The notes: generated by a model not told the origin, from the letters alone. 64,000 nucleotides of DNA from Heterohyrax brucei (GCA_028571685.1 CM053162.1:64034351-64098350), one strand, 5' to 3'. Positions 11,996 to 23,245 are shown, counted from the stretch's first letter. Translations and numbers: made by a program.

Positions 11996-12192
11996 AAAAG
12001 AAATATAAAACCACAGCTAATTAGTTCCCATGTAGTATAAAATCTAGGCTTCCAGTTTCTCAATTTTTAATGTTTTTTTTTTCTTTTAAGATTATAATTC
12101 ACTAGAAAATTGATTCTTAATCTATTTTAGGTTACCTACTACCTTGAGAAGTTCATTACAACAAACAAGAATCTCTTTCCCTCAAAAATAAA

Positions 12193-12248
12193 CAAAAATG
12201 CAACAAAGGACAAGTAATTTCAAAAATGCAACAAAGAACAAATAATTT
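12193..12248. repeat. 28-bp tandem duplication
   Basis: Two adjacent copies of a 28-bp unit starting 'caaaaatgcaacaaaggaca', with two substitutions between them. Confidence 0.9.
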
Positions 12249-12522
12249 CAAACTAGTACAGCCAAATGAGGCAGTAAGAATAATAATCTATTTGAGAATG
12301 AAGTGATATTTAATAATCATAATAACAGAATTATGATTACTTTTCTCTTTCCCTAACCAAAAATCTAACCCATTGTGATAGATGCCTCTTTTCAATGCCT
12401 ATTACATATACTTACTCAATTTTATTTGAGTACTTATTTGTCTGCCCAAATGTAGGCTAATGATGGCAAGATATTACGAGGAAAGATCTTCTAAAAGGCT
12501 CTTTTGATGTGCTTGGATTCAT

Positions 12523-12548
12523 AACACACACACACACACACACACACA
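12523..12548. repeat. (ac)n microsatellite
   Basis: An uninterrupted dinucleotide run of about 13 units. Confidence 0.95.
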
Positions 12549-13893
12549 AAGCAGGCATAAAATATTTACTGTAAGAGTAAGGCTCTGCATCACTTAGAGA
12601 AGGGATACAATCACAGATGTTTAGTCTCCATCCAAAATGTCTTCTCATAAGAGTGGCTTAGTCTCAGAGCCTCTGAGGGCACTCAAGCCCAACATTCCAC
12701 GATTATACCAACAGCGATGGAATCAGTGCTGCTCAGACACAGCAGACAGTGTGGCACACAGCAGAAAAGAAAAACATAAGCTTCTGTCCAAAGCCCCAAG
12801 ATCACTCCACACTTTCTCTTTTTCTCTATCTATTTCCTTTGAATCTATTAGACAGTAGATCTCTCCAGGTTGTTTCCACAGTTGTAGAACCTTGCAGAGT
12901 GTTCTACTTCCCCAATATTAATTAAATATTTTACCTGGCAAACAAGGATGGGAAAAAAGCTCCTTGAATTTGACTGAGAATCAACAACAGGGAGACAGCT
13001 TCTGCCATGTTTACTGAGTGGACCTCATTTTGGGGGAAAAAAAAAAGTGCTTAAACCCACATTATCTTCATTATTCTTTAATTTATGCAAGGACACTACC
13101 CAGAAAGAATTAAAATGTGTGGCTTCTTTTGGACAGAGAAGGGCAGCGCTATCTTTCCCCACCTAGATGTCATAATCACTGGTAATGTGTTGTGATAAGT
13201 CAAGGACTTTTCAGAGCCATCCTCTGAAAGTTACTCATGTCCCTGGGTCACCACAGTGCCTGAGGCTGCTGAGTATAGCTGGAGGGCAGAGCAGAGGAGG
13301 GACTCTAGGTAGGAAAAGTGCAACTCCTTTTTGATGTCCATTAAATATAGATTTTCCCCAGTGCCAACTGGACACCTTTGGAAGCGGTTGGACTTGGTCT
13401 GAAGTCTTTTAATTTCTCACGAAAATTACTGTTACAATGAAATAGAAAAACAAAAACAGAAGTTGTATTTTATACTTTTATACTGTCAACCTCTCCTACC
13501 TATACTTTTTTTTTTTCAATTCTTTTGAGCCCTGATTGATGACATAGTGCTCCATACAGGCTCTCTCTTCCTCTTGAGTTACTAGGGTTCTTTGCATGAG
13601 AGGCATCTGTAGAGCATAAGAAGTTGAAAAGACAGAGAAGGAGAGTTCTTTATTCTCCAGAGTCTTTTGGCGGTGTGTTCCTTTCTCTAAGCCACAGCTC
13701 TGGTCAGGAGACTCCTCTCTATTGACTAAATCCAAAACAAGTAACAGGCAGGTATCGTACCTGCACAATTTCGGCTGTCAGTGAAATCCACTAACTCTGT
13801 TCTTTTAATTTTTTCTTTAGGCCTATAATTTTGTACTTTTCAGATATTATAACCCTCTGGGTTCTTTAAAATCCTTTGTTGGTTCACCAAATA

Positions 13894-15059
13894 CAACAAA
13901 ATAATTTTTTTGAGTGTGTGATTGAGTGCAAGTTTACAACACAACCAAAATTTGCATGCCCACTTATCTGCATCTCCCTCTTCTCTCCTTGCCTGGTGAC
14001 AGCACACTCCTCCTCTCTGTTTCATACATGTTATATCTTCTTACCAATCTCCTGTCACCTCCTCTCCATCCTCTCCACTCCCCTCTAGTAGAAGACCAGA
14101 AGGACGACAGCCCATAGATGCGTAGAACCATCAAGTGCACACACGATATGGTCACTCTGTGTCCCCAAGTCCAATTTATTCCTATCTGAAGAGCTGAGCT
14201 CAGTAATGATTTATGATCAGGGGCAGCATCAGGTCTAGGGGCCGTGTTCCCGGGGGAACTCCCAGGCCTTCAGACCTGCAACTGTGGTCTTTTATTGGAG
14301 TTCTTAGGGTGGACCCCTCTTTTCTTATGTTGCCACTGGGACTCAACATTGTGAACACCATCATGGCCATCACTGGTGGTGGCCGGGCACCACCTGGTTC
14401 TTCTGGTCACATGTTGATATAGTCACTCATTCACATGAGTCTTTCTGTCTTCTGAGTTCTTTTTCCCTAATGTTGTTGTTGTCCGTGGAGATCATCCATT
14501 CCAGCTGAGTTGGGACCATTTGGTGTAACTCAGATGGCAGTTTGCTAGCTTTTAAGACCCCATATGCCACTCACCAATATGGGGTGCAGAAGACTCTCTT
14601 AGCAGTAGCCTAGTTAATGCCAGTTGGCCTCGGTGTCCCCTGAGAGCATGGTATCTGAACCCCCATCCCTACTACTCAATTCTTGCAATATTGGGCTAAG
14701 ATTGGAAGAGATTTCAGGTTATGCTGAAGTGTGCTGTCACTGATTTCACCCAACCAAATTTCTATCAACTATCTAATCTATAACTAGCCCTCTCCCTCCT
14801 TCCCTCCCCTCCCTTGCAGCCATCAAAGAGTCTTTTCTTCTGTACATGAGTCTATTTTTAAGTCCTTATAGTAGGAGTTTCATACAATATTTGTCCTTGT
14901 CCACTGACTAATTTCATTCAACATAACATTTTCTAATTGAAACCAGCTTATGAAGTATTTCCTAAAATCATCATTGTTTTTTGTCACTGCGTAGTGTTCC
15001 ACTGAATATATATACCATAGTTTGTTTACTAATTCATCTGTCACCCAACAAAATATTTT
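13894..15059 (-). mobile_element. 5'-truncated L1 (3' UTR), antisense
   Basis: The reverse complement of the L1 3' UTR seen at 32.7-33.7 kb. Going left to right it reads from the poly-A side ('gtgtgtgattgagtgcaagt') through 'gcatgcccacttatctgcat', 'ggtggccgggcaccacc' and 'aagactctcttagc' to 'tatatataccatagtttg'. A near-identical 14-15 bp sequence, 'caacaaaat(a)atttt', flanks it at 13894-13908 and 15046-15059 and is its probable target-site duplication; the L1 itself is about 13909-15045. Confidence 0.85.
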
Positions 15060-15092
15060 GTAAGTAATTTATTATATTGTCTTTCAATCCAT

Positions 15093-15295
15093 TAATAGTG
15101 TTCGATTTAGCGCCAGAAGATGAGTCCCTCAGTTGAAAGGCATAAAACAAGAGCCATGGGAAAAAAAAAGAAAAAGAAATCCAAACTCACCAAGGATCCT
15201 AAGAATGGCACAGGAGCCAACCAAATTCTGTTCTGTTTTACTTAAAGTCTCTATGAGTTGCAGCTCACTCAGTGACAAGTAGCAACGACATTCTA
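15093..15295 (+). mobile_element. Internally deleted RTE (5' head plus 3' tail)
   Basis: The left part ('gcgccagaagatgagtccct', 'cagttgaaaggca') matches the RTE 5' region, whose reverse complement is visible near 55376-55440. After an A-rich joint, the right part ('ctgttctgttttacttaaag', 'tctctatgagttgcagctca', 'cagtgacaagtagcaacgac') matches the RTE 3' terminus. Nearly 3 kb of ORF is missing, leaving a SINE-sized non-autonomous element. The head-to-tail assignment rests on short matches. Confidence 0.6.
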
Positions 15296-15683
15296 TACTG
15301 GTCTACTGGCTGGTACTAACTTTTGTCGTTGTTGACTGGATTTACCTTTTCAGCATGGGCTAAGAAAAAAAAAATGAAGAAGATGAGACAGAACTAGAGT
15401 TTCATGGTCAGAAACCTAGAGTCTTTCAGTGTGGCTCACACGTGTTCTGCCAAGCATGTCCAACTGTTACATTCAACCAGTTGTTTTAGGCAGAGAACAA
15501 AATGTGCCTAGTCACTGAGACCTCTGCGTCACTATTCACTGTCTTTGCACAGTAGTAAAGGGGATGCATGGTAAAGAGAACAGTTCAAGGATGGAAGAAG
15601 AGCCTATCCTACCCTACTTCAAGTTCACTTTAAGACACCAAAAGGTAGTGTAGCCTGCAAGACAGAGAGGTGATGAGCTAAAC
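15296..15683. other. Unassigned sequence
   Basis: No repeat or gene recognised between the deleted RTE and an AfroSINE. Confidence 0.35.
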
Positions 15684-15841
15684 TAAACCCCCGCTGTCAA
15701 GTCTATTCTGACTCATAGTGACCTTATAGGACAGAGTAGAAGTGCCCCATAGAGTTTCCAAGGAGCACCTGGTGGATTCAAACTGCCAGCATTTTGATCA
15801 GCGGCAGTAGCACTTAACCACTATGCCTCCAGCGTTTCCAG
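15684..15841 (-). repeat. AfroSINE
   Basis: An antisense copy: 3' end 'gtctattctgactcatagtg', body 'gagtttccaaggagcacctg', head 'cagtagcacttaaccactat'. Confidence 0.9.
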
Positions 15842-16484
15842 TATGAGAAGTAGCTTAAATGGGATTTGAATAAATATAAATATATATGATATATAAATAT
15901 TTAAAATTTAAACAGGACCAGATTTTGAAGTTCAAATTTGATGGTTTGAACAAACTGCAGTGATTGGTATTATGGAATCTAGTCAAAAATTTAAAAGGAA
16001 GTCACAATTCAAAGCAAAAGGTGTTTATGTAGAATTGCTAAATAGTTATGAGAAAAATAGTTTCTCCATAAACCTGTGATAAACTGAAACCATTCAGTGA
16101 ATCAGTTGTGCTGACTGTGGTCTGCTATGGCCACCTTGCTTCAGGCTATGTCATATAGGTTTTCAATATCTGATGATTACATGGAATTATCTCAAATCAC
16201 AGGAAATAATCATTGAAGAAAGAGTTATGGTTTCCCAATACCCATTTGAATGTAGTTTGTGCCACTCAGTTTTCCTTATCCCCTGAACGGAAACTTAGTA
16301 AGATCCATATCTCTTCTGCTTACTTTTAAGTAATAAAAATTTCATTGATCAACTTGAGATATAAATCACAATCTCAGTAAGTAAAATAGCTCCTTAAAAT
16401 AATACAAAATTTCTCTATGTCTAGTACTTTTATGCAATTTTTTTCAGAAAAAAAGAAGTAATAATCTCGCTTTGCTGCTGGGTC
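15842..16484. other. Unassigned sequence
   Basis: Nothing recognised. A (tatata)-rich patch lies at about 15872-15905. Confidence 0.35.
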
Positions 16485-16672
16485 CCTGCTGGCACGGGAG
16501 TTAAGCACTCCACTGCTAATTAGATTTCGGCAACTTAAACCCACCTAATGGCTCCATGGGTAAAAATCTGCAGACCTCCTCATGTAAAAATTACAACCTA
16601 GAAAACTCTATGGGGAAGTTATACTCTGTCGCATGAGGTTACTAGGAGTTGAAAATCAGCTTCTGGCACCTG
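16485..16672 (+). repeat. AfroSINE, long form
   Basis: A sense SINE with the extra middle domain ('aaatctgcagacctcctcat', then 'gtaaaaattacaacctagaa') before 'aactctatggggaagttata'. The 3' end is 'gttgaaaatcagcttctgg'. Confidence 0.75.
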
Positions 16673-17604
16673 ACCTGAATATCTTCACAGTTTCCTTAAA
16701 ATATTCAACTCCATCTCTACAAAGGTCCCTTTCTCTAAGTTTCAGTTGAGAGATAGGGTAAGTCCAGACTAAACTGTCACCTTTTAACCATTTGCTGCTG
16801 TCAGGTGACTAGGGATTTGAGAGGCACACATTCTTGAATATCCTTCATGATAGCTTCCTTTGACTTGGAATTTTAGCATATGTAACTGTCATGTGGTACC
16901 AAAGATGGTGAAAGTAGACTCGCAGAGCTGATACAGCTCCTCAGTCCCTCTTATGAACTGTGTGAAAGGGACAGTTTGGGGTTTCTTTGCTCCTTTCACA
17001 CTGAGGGTTTCTCAGTGTACTCAGGCCGCACTGATGACAGAATTCGATTGTGCATCTGTGGGAAGCCAGGAGACATTGTGAACCTGTGCCTTTAATCTCT
17101 CTATTTCTTTTCCATGTACTTCTTGTACTCTGCTGTAACAGCCAACAACCAAGGGAAGTAAGAGTCATTTATGAACTCAGATCAACCCTTTATAGCCCAC
17201 CCAGCACACTAGAAGTGAATTAAATTTAAATTTTATTTTTGTGAGTCCTAGGAACTGAGGATGGTGAGTCAGGAGCCAAATATGTCTTCAGGAATGTGAC
17301 ATCTCTGAGGGTCAAGTTCATCTAAATAATTTGATTGTATTTTACTTTTTATGGCGCTAACTTGCCCCTTGATGATTACAAATAAATTTGTAGGTAAGTT
17401 TCTCAAGTGAGTTGACCTGTGGTCAATTGGTCAAACTAGCCCTCTCTGTAGAGACAGTGAAGCATGTTAAGGTCAGGAGGAAATTTAGTGAATTAAATGA
17501 AAGTGACAGAGGACACATACAAGCTGTGATTTACTTCTGTCTCTGAAGTTCCATGAGGTTTGCACTTACCTACTATTATTTGCCCCACTGTAAGTTATCT
17601 AGGA
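16673..17604. other. Unassigned sequence
   Basis: No repeat family recognised. A 75-codon minus-strand frame (16941-17168) has four cysteines but no recognisable domain or conserved splice context; I treat it as chance. Confidence 0.35.
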
Positions 17605-17768
17605 ATCCTGCCGGCAATTGCGGTTAAACGCTATGTCTGCTAACCAAAAGGTTGGCAGTTCAAATCTATCAGGTGCACCTTGGAAACTCTATGGAGCAGT
17701 TCTATTCTGTCCTATAGGGTTGCTATGATTTGGAATCAACTCTATGGCCGTGGTTTTGGTTTTGATTT
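17605..17768 (+). repeat. AfroSINE
   Basis: A near-complete sense copy with 'gctaaccaaaaggttggcag', 'ccttggaaactctatggagc' and a 'ggttttggttttg' tail. First of three head-to-tail copies. Confidence 0.92.
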
Positions 17769-17795
17769 TTAACTCATATGTGCCTTACTGTCAGA

Positions 17796-17964
17796 AAGCC
17801 CAGTAGCATAGTGGTTAATTGCTACAGCTGCTAACCAAAAGATTGGTATTTTGAATTCACCAGATGCTCCTTGGAAGCTCTATGGGGCAGTTTCACCCTG
17901 CCTTATTGAGTTGCTATGAGTCAGAATTAACTTGATGGCAATGGATTTGTTTTTTGTTTGTTTG
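17796..17964 (+). repeat. AfroSINE
   Basis: Second copy of the run, with 'gctgctaaccaaaagattgg', 'agctctatggggcag' and 'gagtcagaattaacttgatg', ending in T/G tail. Confidence 0.92.
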
Positions 17965-17981
17965 GTGCACTCCTTTATATT

Positions 17982-18150
17982 GTATGGAGCTCTGGTGGTA
18001 CAGTGGTTGCGACCTTAAACTGCTAACCCAAAGGCTGGGAGTTCAAATCCACCAGCTGCTCCTTGGAAGCTCTATGCAGCAATTCTACTTTGTACTTACA
18101 GGGTCACTGTGAGTCAGAATCAACTCGATGGCAAGAGGGTTTTTTGCTTT
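17982..18150 (+). repeat. AfroSINE
   Basis: Third copy of the run: 'ctctggtggtacagtggttg', 'cacagggtcactgtgagtca'-type 3' body and 'gaatcaactcgatggcaag'. Confidence 0.92.
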
Positions 18151-18929
18151 AGTATATTATCCATAAAGTTTAGAGAACTTCCCCCCCCTTGAACTCATTA
18201 GAGAATGCACTAAATATTTTGCATATTTGGGCCATAAACCAGGTTCTAAAGTCTCTGAGAGAAAGCAATCGATTATTTTCAGCTTTATAACCATGGATCT
18301 CATTATACTATGATCCCTAGTAAACACCTGATGTATTCTTTTGAAGTTGAAAGACAACAAAATGAATTCATTGGTGTTGAGTGTTCTACTGTGAAAGGTA
18401 ATCTGATTTCCCAATACAAATTTCTTAATATTCAGCCAATTGTATGTAAGAAAGGAAAGGTAACTTGCACAGCGGGCAACTTCTTTCATAATCAAGGCTC
18501 CTTTTGAAATAGAGCCTGTTTTGAAACCAGTGCCTTGTCTCTCACCCTTCTACTCTGTCGCTTCCAGGAGAGATGAAAGTTGAAAGTCACAGTTCTTTAG
18601 GGGCTTAGGCACAAGGTAGTGCGGTTGTAGCCAACAGGTAACAGCTCTTTTATATTTGCCAAGGAGATGAATGTATGACAAAGGTAACTTATAGATAAAA
18701 CAGGTCACCTGAAAGAAGAAAGAACAGATGGTTATAGTCACACATAACATGTCAGTCCATTTAACGGGAAGAGGCATCACCTGATCTTCAAGGCTTACTA
18801 ATGAGAACTTCAAGTGATGTATTCTTCTTAGTAGTAATTTAACATTTCAGAGAGATCCCTAAAAACTCTGGCAGTATGAGTTGACAGGATATTCTGATAG
18901 GAAAACTTCCATTCCTAACTAGAAAGAGA
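18151..18929. other. Unassigned sequence
   Basis: No repeat or gene recognised. Overlapping frames of 112 codons (18157-18495, minus) and 65 codons (18310-18507, plus) carry no domain. Confidence 0.35.
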
Positions 18930-19618
18930 ACAACAAAGGTATCCCTCAGGCCCTAGAAGAAAACAGATCATAAGGATTAAAGCAGAAATAAATGAATTAG
19001 AGAACATAAGAACAATTGAAAAATTTAAAAGAAAAACAAAAGCTGGTTCTTTGAAAAGGTCAACAACATTGATAAACCACTGGCTAAACCTCCAAAAGAA
19101 AAAACAGAAGAGGAATCAAATAACCCAAATAATAAATGAGGTGGAAGATGTTACAACAGACCCAACTGAAACCAAAAGTATCAGAATATTATGAAAGACT
19201 ATACTTTAACAGATGAGAAAACTTAGAGGAAATGGACAGACTTCTAGATTCACGTCACCTACAAAAATAATCACAAGGTGAAGTAGAACTTACTAAACCC
19301 ATCACAAAGAAGAGATTGAAAAAGTCACCAAAAAACTACCAACTGAAAAATAAGTCCTGGCCCAGAAGGCTTCAGCACAGAATTCTACCAAATTTTTAGA
19401 GAAGAGTTAACTAAAATACTACTGAGGCTATTCCACAGCACAGAAAGGGGTGGAATGCTCCCAAATTCATTCCATGAAGCAAGGATAACCCTGATACCAA
19501 AGTCAGGGAAAGATTCCACAATAAAAGAAAATTACAGATCAGTATCACTTATGAGTCTAGACGCAAACACCTTCAACAAAACCGTAGCCAACAGAATTCA
19601 ATAGCATATCGAAAAAAT
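18930..19618 (+). mobile_element. L1 ORF2, 5' portion of a split copy
   Basis: Sense L1 ORF2 between the endonuclease and RT: 'gaacaacaaaggtatccctc', 'aaagctggttctttgaaaag', 'acaacattgataaaccact', 'ttccacagcacagaaaggg' and 'aattacagatcagtatcact'. It is interrupted at about 19618 by an antisense RTE and resumes at 20886. Frameshifted and dead. Confidence 0.88.
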
Positions 19619-20885
19619 GTTTTTGTTAGGTGATGTTGAGTCAGTTCCAACTCATAGCAACCCTATGAACAACAGAACGAAACACTGCCCAGTCTTGCAT
19701 CATGTCCACAATCGTTTTTATGCTTAAGCACGTTGTACGATGCAGTCTGGACATCTTTGCTTCCAAGGAGACTCTGGTTGTACTTCTTCCAGAACAGATC
19801 AGTTTGTTCTTTTGATGGTCCATGGTACATTAAACATTCTTCTCCAACACCACCTTTGAATCAAGGTATCCATTCTTCTTCTGTCTTCTTTGTTCATGGT
19901 CCAGCTTTCACATGCTATGATGCAACTGAAAATACCGTGGCTTGGGTCAGTCACATTTTAGTCTTCCAGGCAACATCCTTACTTTTGAATATTTCAAAGA
20001 AGTCCCTTGCAGCTGATTTTCCCAGTGCAACGTGTCTTTTGATTTCTCGACTGCTGCTGCCATGGGTGTTGATTGTGGACCCAAATCAAATTAAATCCTT
20101 GACAACCTCAATCTCTTCTGTTTATGACAATGTTCCTTACTGGTCCAGTTGTGAGGATTTTTGTTTTCCTGATTTTGAGGTACAATCCATACGGAAGGCT
20201 GTGGTCCTTGATCTTCATCAGTAGGTGTCTCAAATTTTCTTCATTTCCAGCAAGTAGGGTGATCTCATCATCTGCATAATGCAGGTTGTTAATGAGTCAT
20301 CCTCCAATCCTGATGCCTTGTTCTTCTTTGTATAACCCAGCTTCTTGGATTCTTTGGTCGGCATACAGATTTAAAAGGTATGGTGAAAGGATACAACCCT
20401 GAAAACACACCTTTCCTCACTTTAAACCACACAGTGTCCCCTTGTTCTGTTCACATGACTGACTCTTGATCCATATACAGATTCCTTAAGAGCACAATTA
20501 TGTGTTCTGGAACTCTTATTTTCTCCAATGTTAGCCATAATTTTAATATGATCCACATAGTTGAATGCTTTTGCATTGTCAATGAAACACAAGTAAACAT
20601 CTTGCTGGTATTCTTTGCTTTCAGCCAAGATCCATCTGACATCAGTGATGATATCCCTGGTTTGAAATCCTCTTCTGAATCAAGCTTAAATTTCTGGAAG
20701 TTCCTTTTCAATATGCTGTTGCAGTCATTTTTGAATGATCTTGAGCAAAATTTTGCTTATGTGTGACATCAATAATATTGCTTGGTAATTTCCACATTCA
20801 GCTGGATCACCTTTCTTTGGAATGGGCATAAATATGGATGTCTTCCATCAGTTGGTCAGGTAACTGTCCTCCAAATTTTGGGGCA
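19619..20885 (-). mobile_element. 5'-truncated RTE inserted in L1
   Basis: An antisense RTE. It starts at the RTE 3' terminus ('tgttaggtgatgttgagtca'), passes the 3' region ('gaacaacagaacgaaacact') and RT ('tcatctgcataatgcaggtt'), and stops in the linker/RT boundary ('cagttggtcaggtaactgtc'). It is 5'-truncated. L1 sequence abuts both sides with a short shared motif atc(g/a)aaaa(a/t)aat at 19608-19618 and 20886-20896, a plausible target-site duplication. Confidence 0.9.
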
Positions 20886-20910
20886 ATCAAAATAATAATA
20901 ATAATCATAA

Positions 20911-21432
20911 TAATTCATCATGATCAAGTTAAATTCATACCAGGGATGCATGGTTGGTTCAATATCAGAAAAACAATTAATGTGATCAAACTCATAAATA
21001 GCACAAAGGATAATAATCACCTGATTTCTTCAACTGATGCAGAAAAGGCATTCCACAAAGTCCAAAGCACAATCATGCTAAAAACTCTCAGCAAGATAGG
21101 AGTAGAAGGGAAACTCCTCAATGCAATAAGGCGCATCTACTCAAAGACAGCTGCCTACATTATCCTGACTGGAGAAAGACTGAAAGAATTCACCTTTAGA
21201 ACAGGAACTAGACACAGATGCTCACTCTCACTGCTTGAATTCAACATTATACTAGAGGTTCTAGCCAGAGCAATTAGACAAGACAAAGAAATAAAGGGAA
21301 TCAGCATGGGCAAAGAAGTAGAAATCTCCCTATTTGCAGATGATACGATTGTACACTCCGAGAATCCTAAACAATCCATAAGTAAACTGCTTGAACTAAT
21401 AGAAGTGTTCAACAAAGTATCAAGATATAATA
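20911..21432 (+). pseudogene. L1 ORF2p reverse-transcriptase fragment
   Basis: One open frame without stops covers the L1 RT core. It includes [11 protein letters not shown], a STDAEKAF segment (normally DAEKAFD-like), [16 protein letters not shown] and the catalytic FADD box ([12 protein letters not shown]) near 21329-21364. The whole frame is 253 codons (20838-21599), but its first 20-odd codons lie in antisense RTE sequence and its last part in unrelated DNA, so it is a chance chimera around a decayed RT and not a gene. The endonuclease is cut off by the RTE insertion and the C-terminus is absent. Confidence 0.85.
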
Positions 21433-21450
21433 TGCCAAGCCAAGTGCCGT
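21433..21450 (-). repeat. Short SINE-tail unit inside L1
   Basis: Reads 'gccaagccaagtgccgtc', the reverse complement of the SINE-tail unit, inside L1 ORF2 between 'caagatataatat' and the L1-like 'ttctttttacacc'-type sequence. L1 bases normally present here seem to be replaced. Confidence 0.55.
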
Positions 21451-21510
21451 CTATAAACCTAAGTAATTTGGTAGGATTCTTTTACACCAACAAAGAGATC
21501 ATCAAAAAAG

Positions 21511-22399
21511 AAATCATGCAGAGGGTAGAGCCCAGATGGTGGACTGGACAGATGCGTCCTCAATTCCCTCTGAAAACTAAGGTCTGGATTGATAATTGAA
21601 CAGAGCACTCTGGATACCCAGGGAGCCCTAGGATACAGCACAGGGTTGTCAGATTGACTACATGCCATTGAACAGGAAACTTCTTCTCTCTGGTACAAGC
21701 CAGTGCATGCTGAGTCCTGCTGATGCTGACTTGCTGCTTGGGCAGACTGCAGACACTGATGCTATTTTTTTCTTTTCTGTTATCCGGGAGGTAGGGAATG
21801 GGCATCAGCCAGCAAATATGCCAAATTGCAGTGCTAAAGTAAACAGTGTATACAGCTCTCAAAATATGGCTATCCCACGTACAGTCTCTCTGCTGCTGAC
21901 TGAGGGCGCCACTGGCCCTCCACTCTCTCTGTCTGAGCTCTGTCACAGATCCTGCTGTTCTGCCGTGGGAAGGGAAATGACACCTGGAAGCCATCTTGGT
22001 TGGCTGGGAGGCCAAATAACCCAACCAGAGGCCACAGTAGTGGATAATTCTGAAGCTGAGGAGCACTGCCAGTCCAGAAAGTGCTTTACCAGCATAAAAG
22101 CTGTGTTCTGCACAGTGTTACCTTACAGGTAGGGCCTGGCTGAGGATGGCACCAATGCCATAACCCCTCCCTACTTTGAACTACATCATAGCATCTGGGG
22201 ACGGCTAAAGAGGTGCTTCTGTAGTCAGCTGGTAGGAGGGGACTGCCACACCTGATGACCTGACCGATTCTGGCAGCTGTTGGACAGCTCCTAGATTTTT
22301 AAAATAAGACTGCCTGGAGAAATTACTGCTAAGCAGCCCATCGACATCCCTTCCAGCCTTTACTGACCCACATCATAGGGTTAGTTGACGCCCACCCCC
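21511..22399 (+). mobile_element. GC-richer block, possible L1 5' UTR-like sequence
   Basis: A markedly GC-richer block. It begins 'agagcccagatggtggactg', close in style to the 'agatggcggac' start of L1 5' UTRs, and includes 'gaagccatcttggttggctg'. It is joined directly to an L1 3' UTR end. Two overlapping frames on opposite strands (21560-22066 and 21662-22132) reflect high GC and few stops; they show no domain. Identity as L1 5' UTR is inference. Confidence 0.4.
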
Positions 22400-22612
22400 C
22401 CACCAAAAGATGTCACCGTACTGGCCTCTCACTAGAGGGGAGGCAAGAGGGTGGACAGGAGGGGACAGGAGATTGTGAAGAGGATATGACATGTATAGAA
22501 CGGAAAGGAGGAGTGTGCTCCTACGGGACAAGGGGAGCAGAAGGAGCTGCAGATAGGTGGGCATGCAAACTTAAATTGGATTGTATACTTTCACTCAGTC
22601 ACAATAAAAAAA
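22400..22612 (+). mobile_element. L1 3' UTR end
   Basis: A sense L1 3' terminus: 'actggcctctcactagaggg', 'ggggacaggagattgtgaag', 'gcagataggtgggcatgcaa' and 'actttcactcagtcacaata' plus an A-run. It matches the L1 3' ends near 7.2 and 33.6 kb. Confidence 0.88.
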
Positions 22613-23245
22613 AAGGGGGAGGCACAAAATGATACTCCTAAACAGTATGTTTCTTATTTCAAGTAGGTACATGAGACTAAATGGAAAGCTCCCGTCCAGA
22701 GGTGAGATGAGAAGTCAGAAAAGGATATCAACTGGTTGGATGGACATGAGAAAGCTGGGGTAGAAAGGAAGAATGTATGGTCACGTTTACAGAGATAGCA
22801 ACTTGGATTACATAAGAATGTGTGTATGAATTTTCATATGACAAGCTAACCAGCTGTAGGTGAAACAAACTTCACCTAAAGCAAAAGAAAAAATATATAA
22901 AGAAAGACTTAATACAACATACAGGAATCATTGATGGCTTATTCCTCAGACAATATAAAAAAAATCAGTCTGTTTATCTATTTGTTTATGTAGGTGACAA
23001 ATTATTTCTTTATATGACAAAAGTTACACTGTCAACTCCAGGTAGGTAAAGTCCTTTAGAGAAATTCATTAAAAGTCAACCAGGATCCAAATACAGTTAA
23101 TTCCTTTGGGGAAGAAGGTTTCAACTTTCCTGCACTAGACTTCAGAAGCAATCTAGTTACTGAAGACACCATGGATTGGAAGTTTATATACAAATATCTG
23201 TAATACTAAAAATAAACAAAAATATCTTTAAATATGAGACACACT
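22613..23245. other. Unassigned sequence
   Basis: No gene or repeat family recognised. Confidence 0.35.

Larger units (their letters stand above)
11646..13893. other. Unassigned stretch with small tandem duplications
   Basis: No gene or repeat family recognised over about 2.2 kb, apart from two short duplications (11934-11995 and 12193-12248) and an (ac)n run (12523-12548). Short frames at 12637-12858 and 13496-13768 carry no domain. Confidence 0.4.
20886..21510 (+). mobile_element. L1 ORF2 RT domain, 3' portion of the split copy
   Basis: The L1 resumes with 'aattcatcatgatcaagtta' and continues through the reverse-transcriptase core to 'tttacaccaacaaagagatc', after which recognisable L1 ORF2 ends. 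A short foreign unit lies inside it at 21433-21450. Confidence 0.88.

Noticed and set aside
19733..20224. 163-codon plus-strand open frame
   Set aside because: It lies on the antisense strand of the RTE at 19619-20885. It has no domain, and RTE antisense strands are commonly open by chance.
20838..21599. 253-codon open frame, longest in the window, as a host gene
   Set aside because: It starts in antisense RTE, runs through an L1 RT core and ends in unrelated DNA. It is a chimeric remnant.
21560..22132. Overlapping 168- and 156-codon frames on opposite strands
   Set aside because: They overlap in a GC-rich block with few stops. Neither has a domain, signal peptide or plausible splice context.
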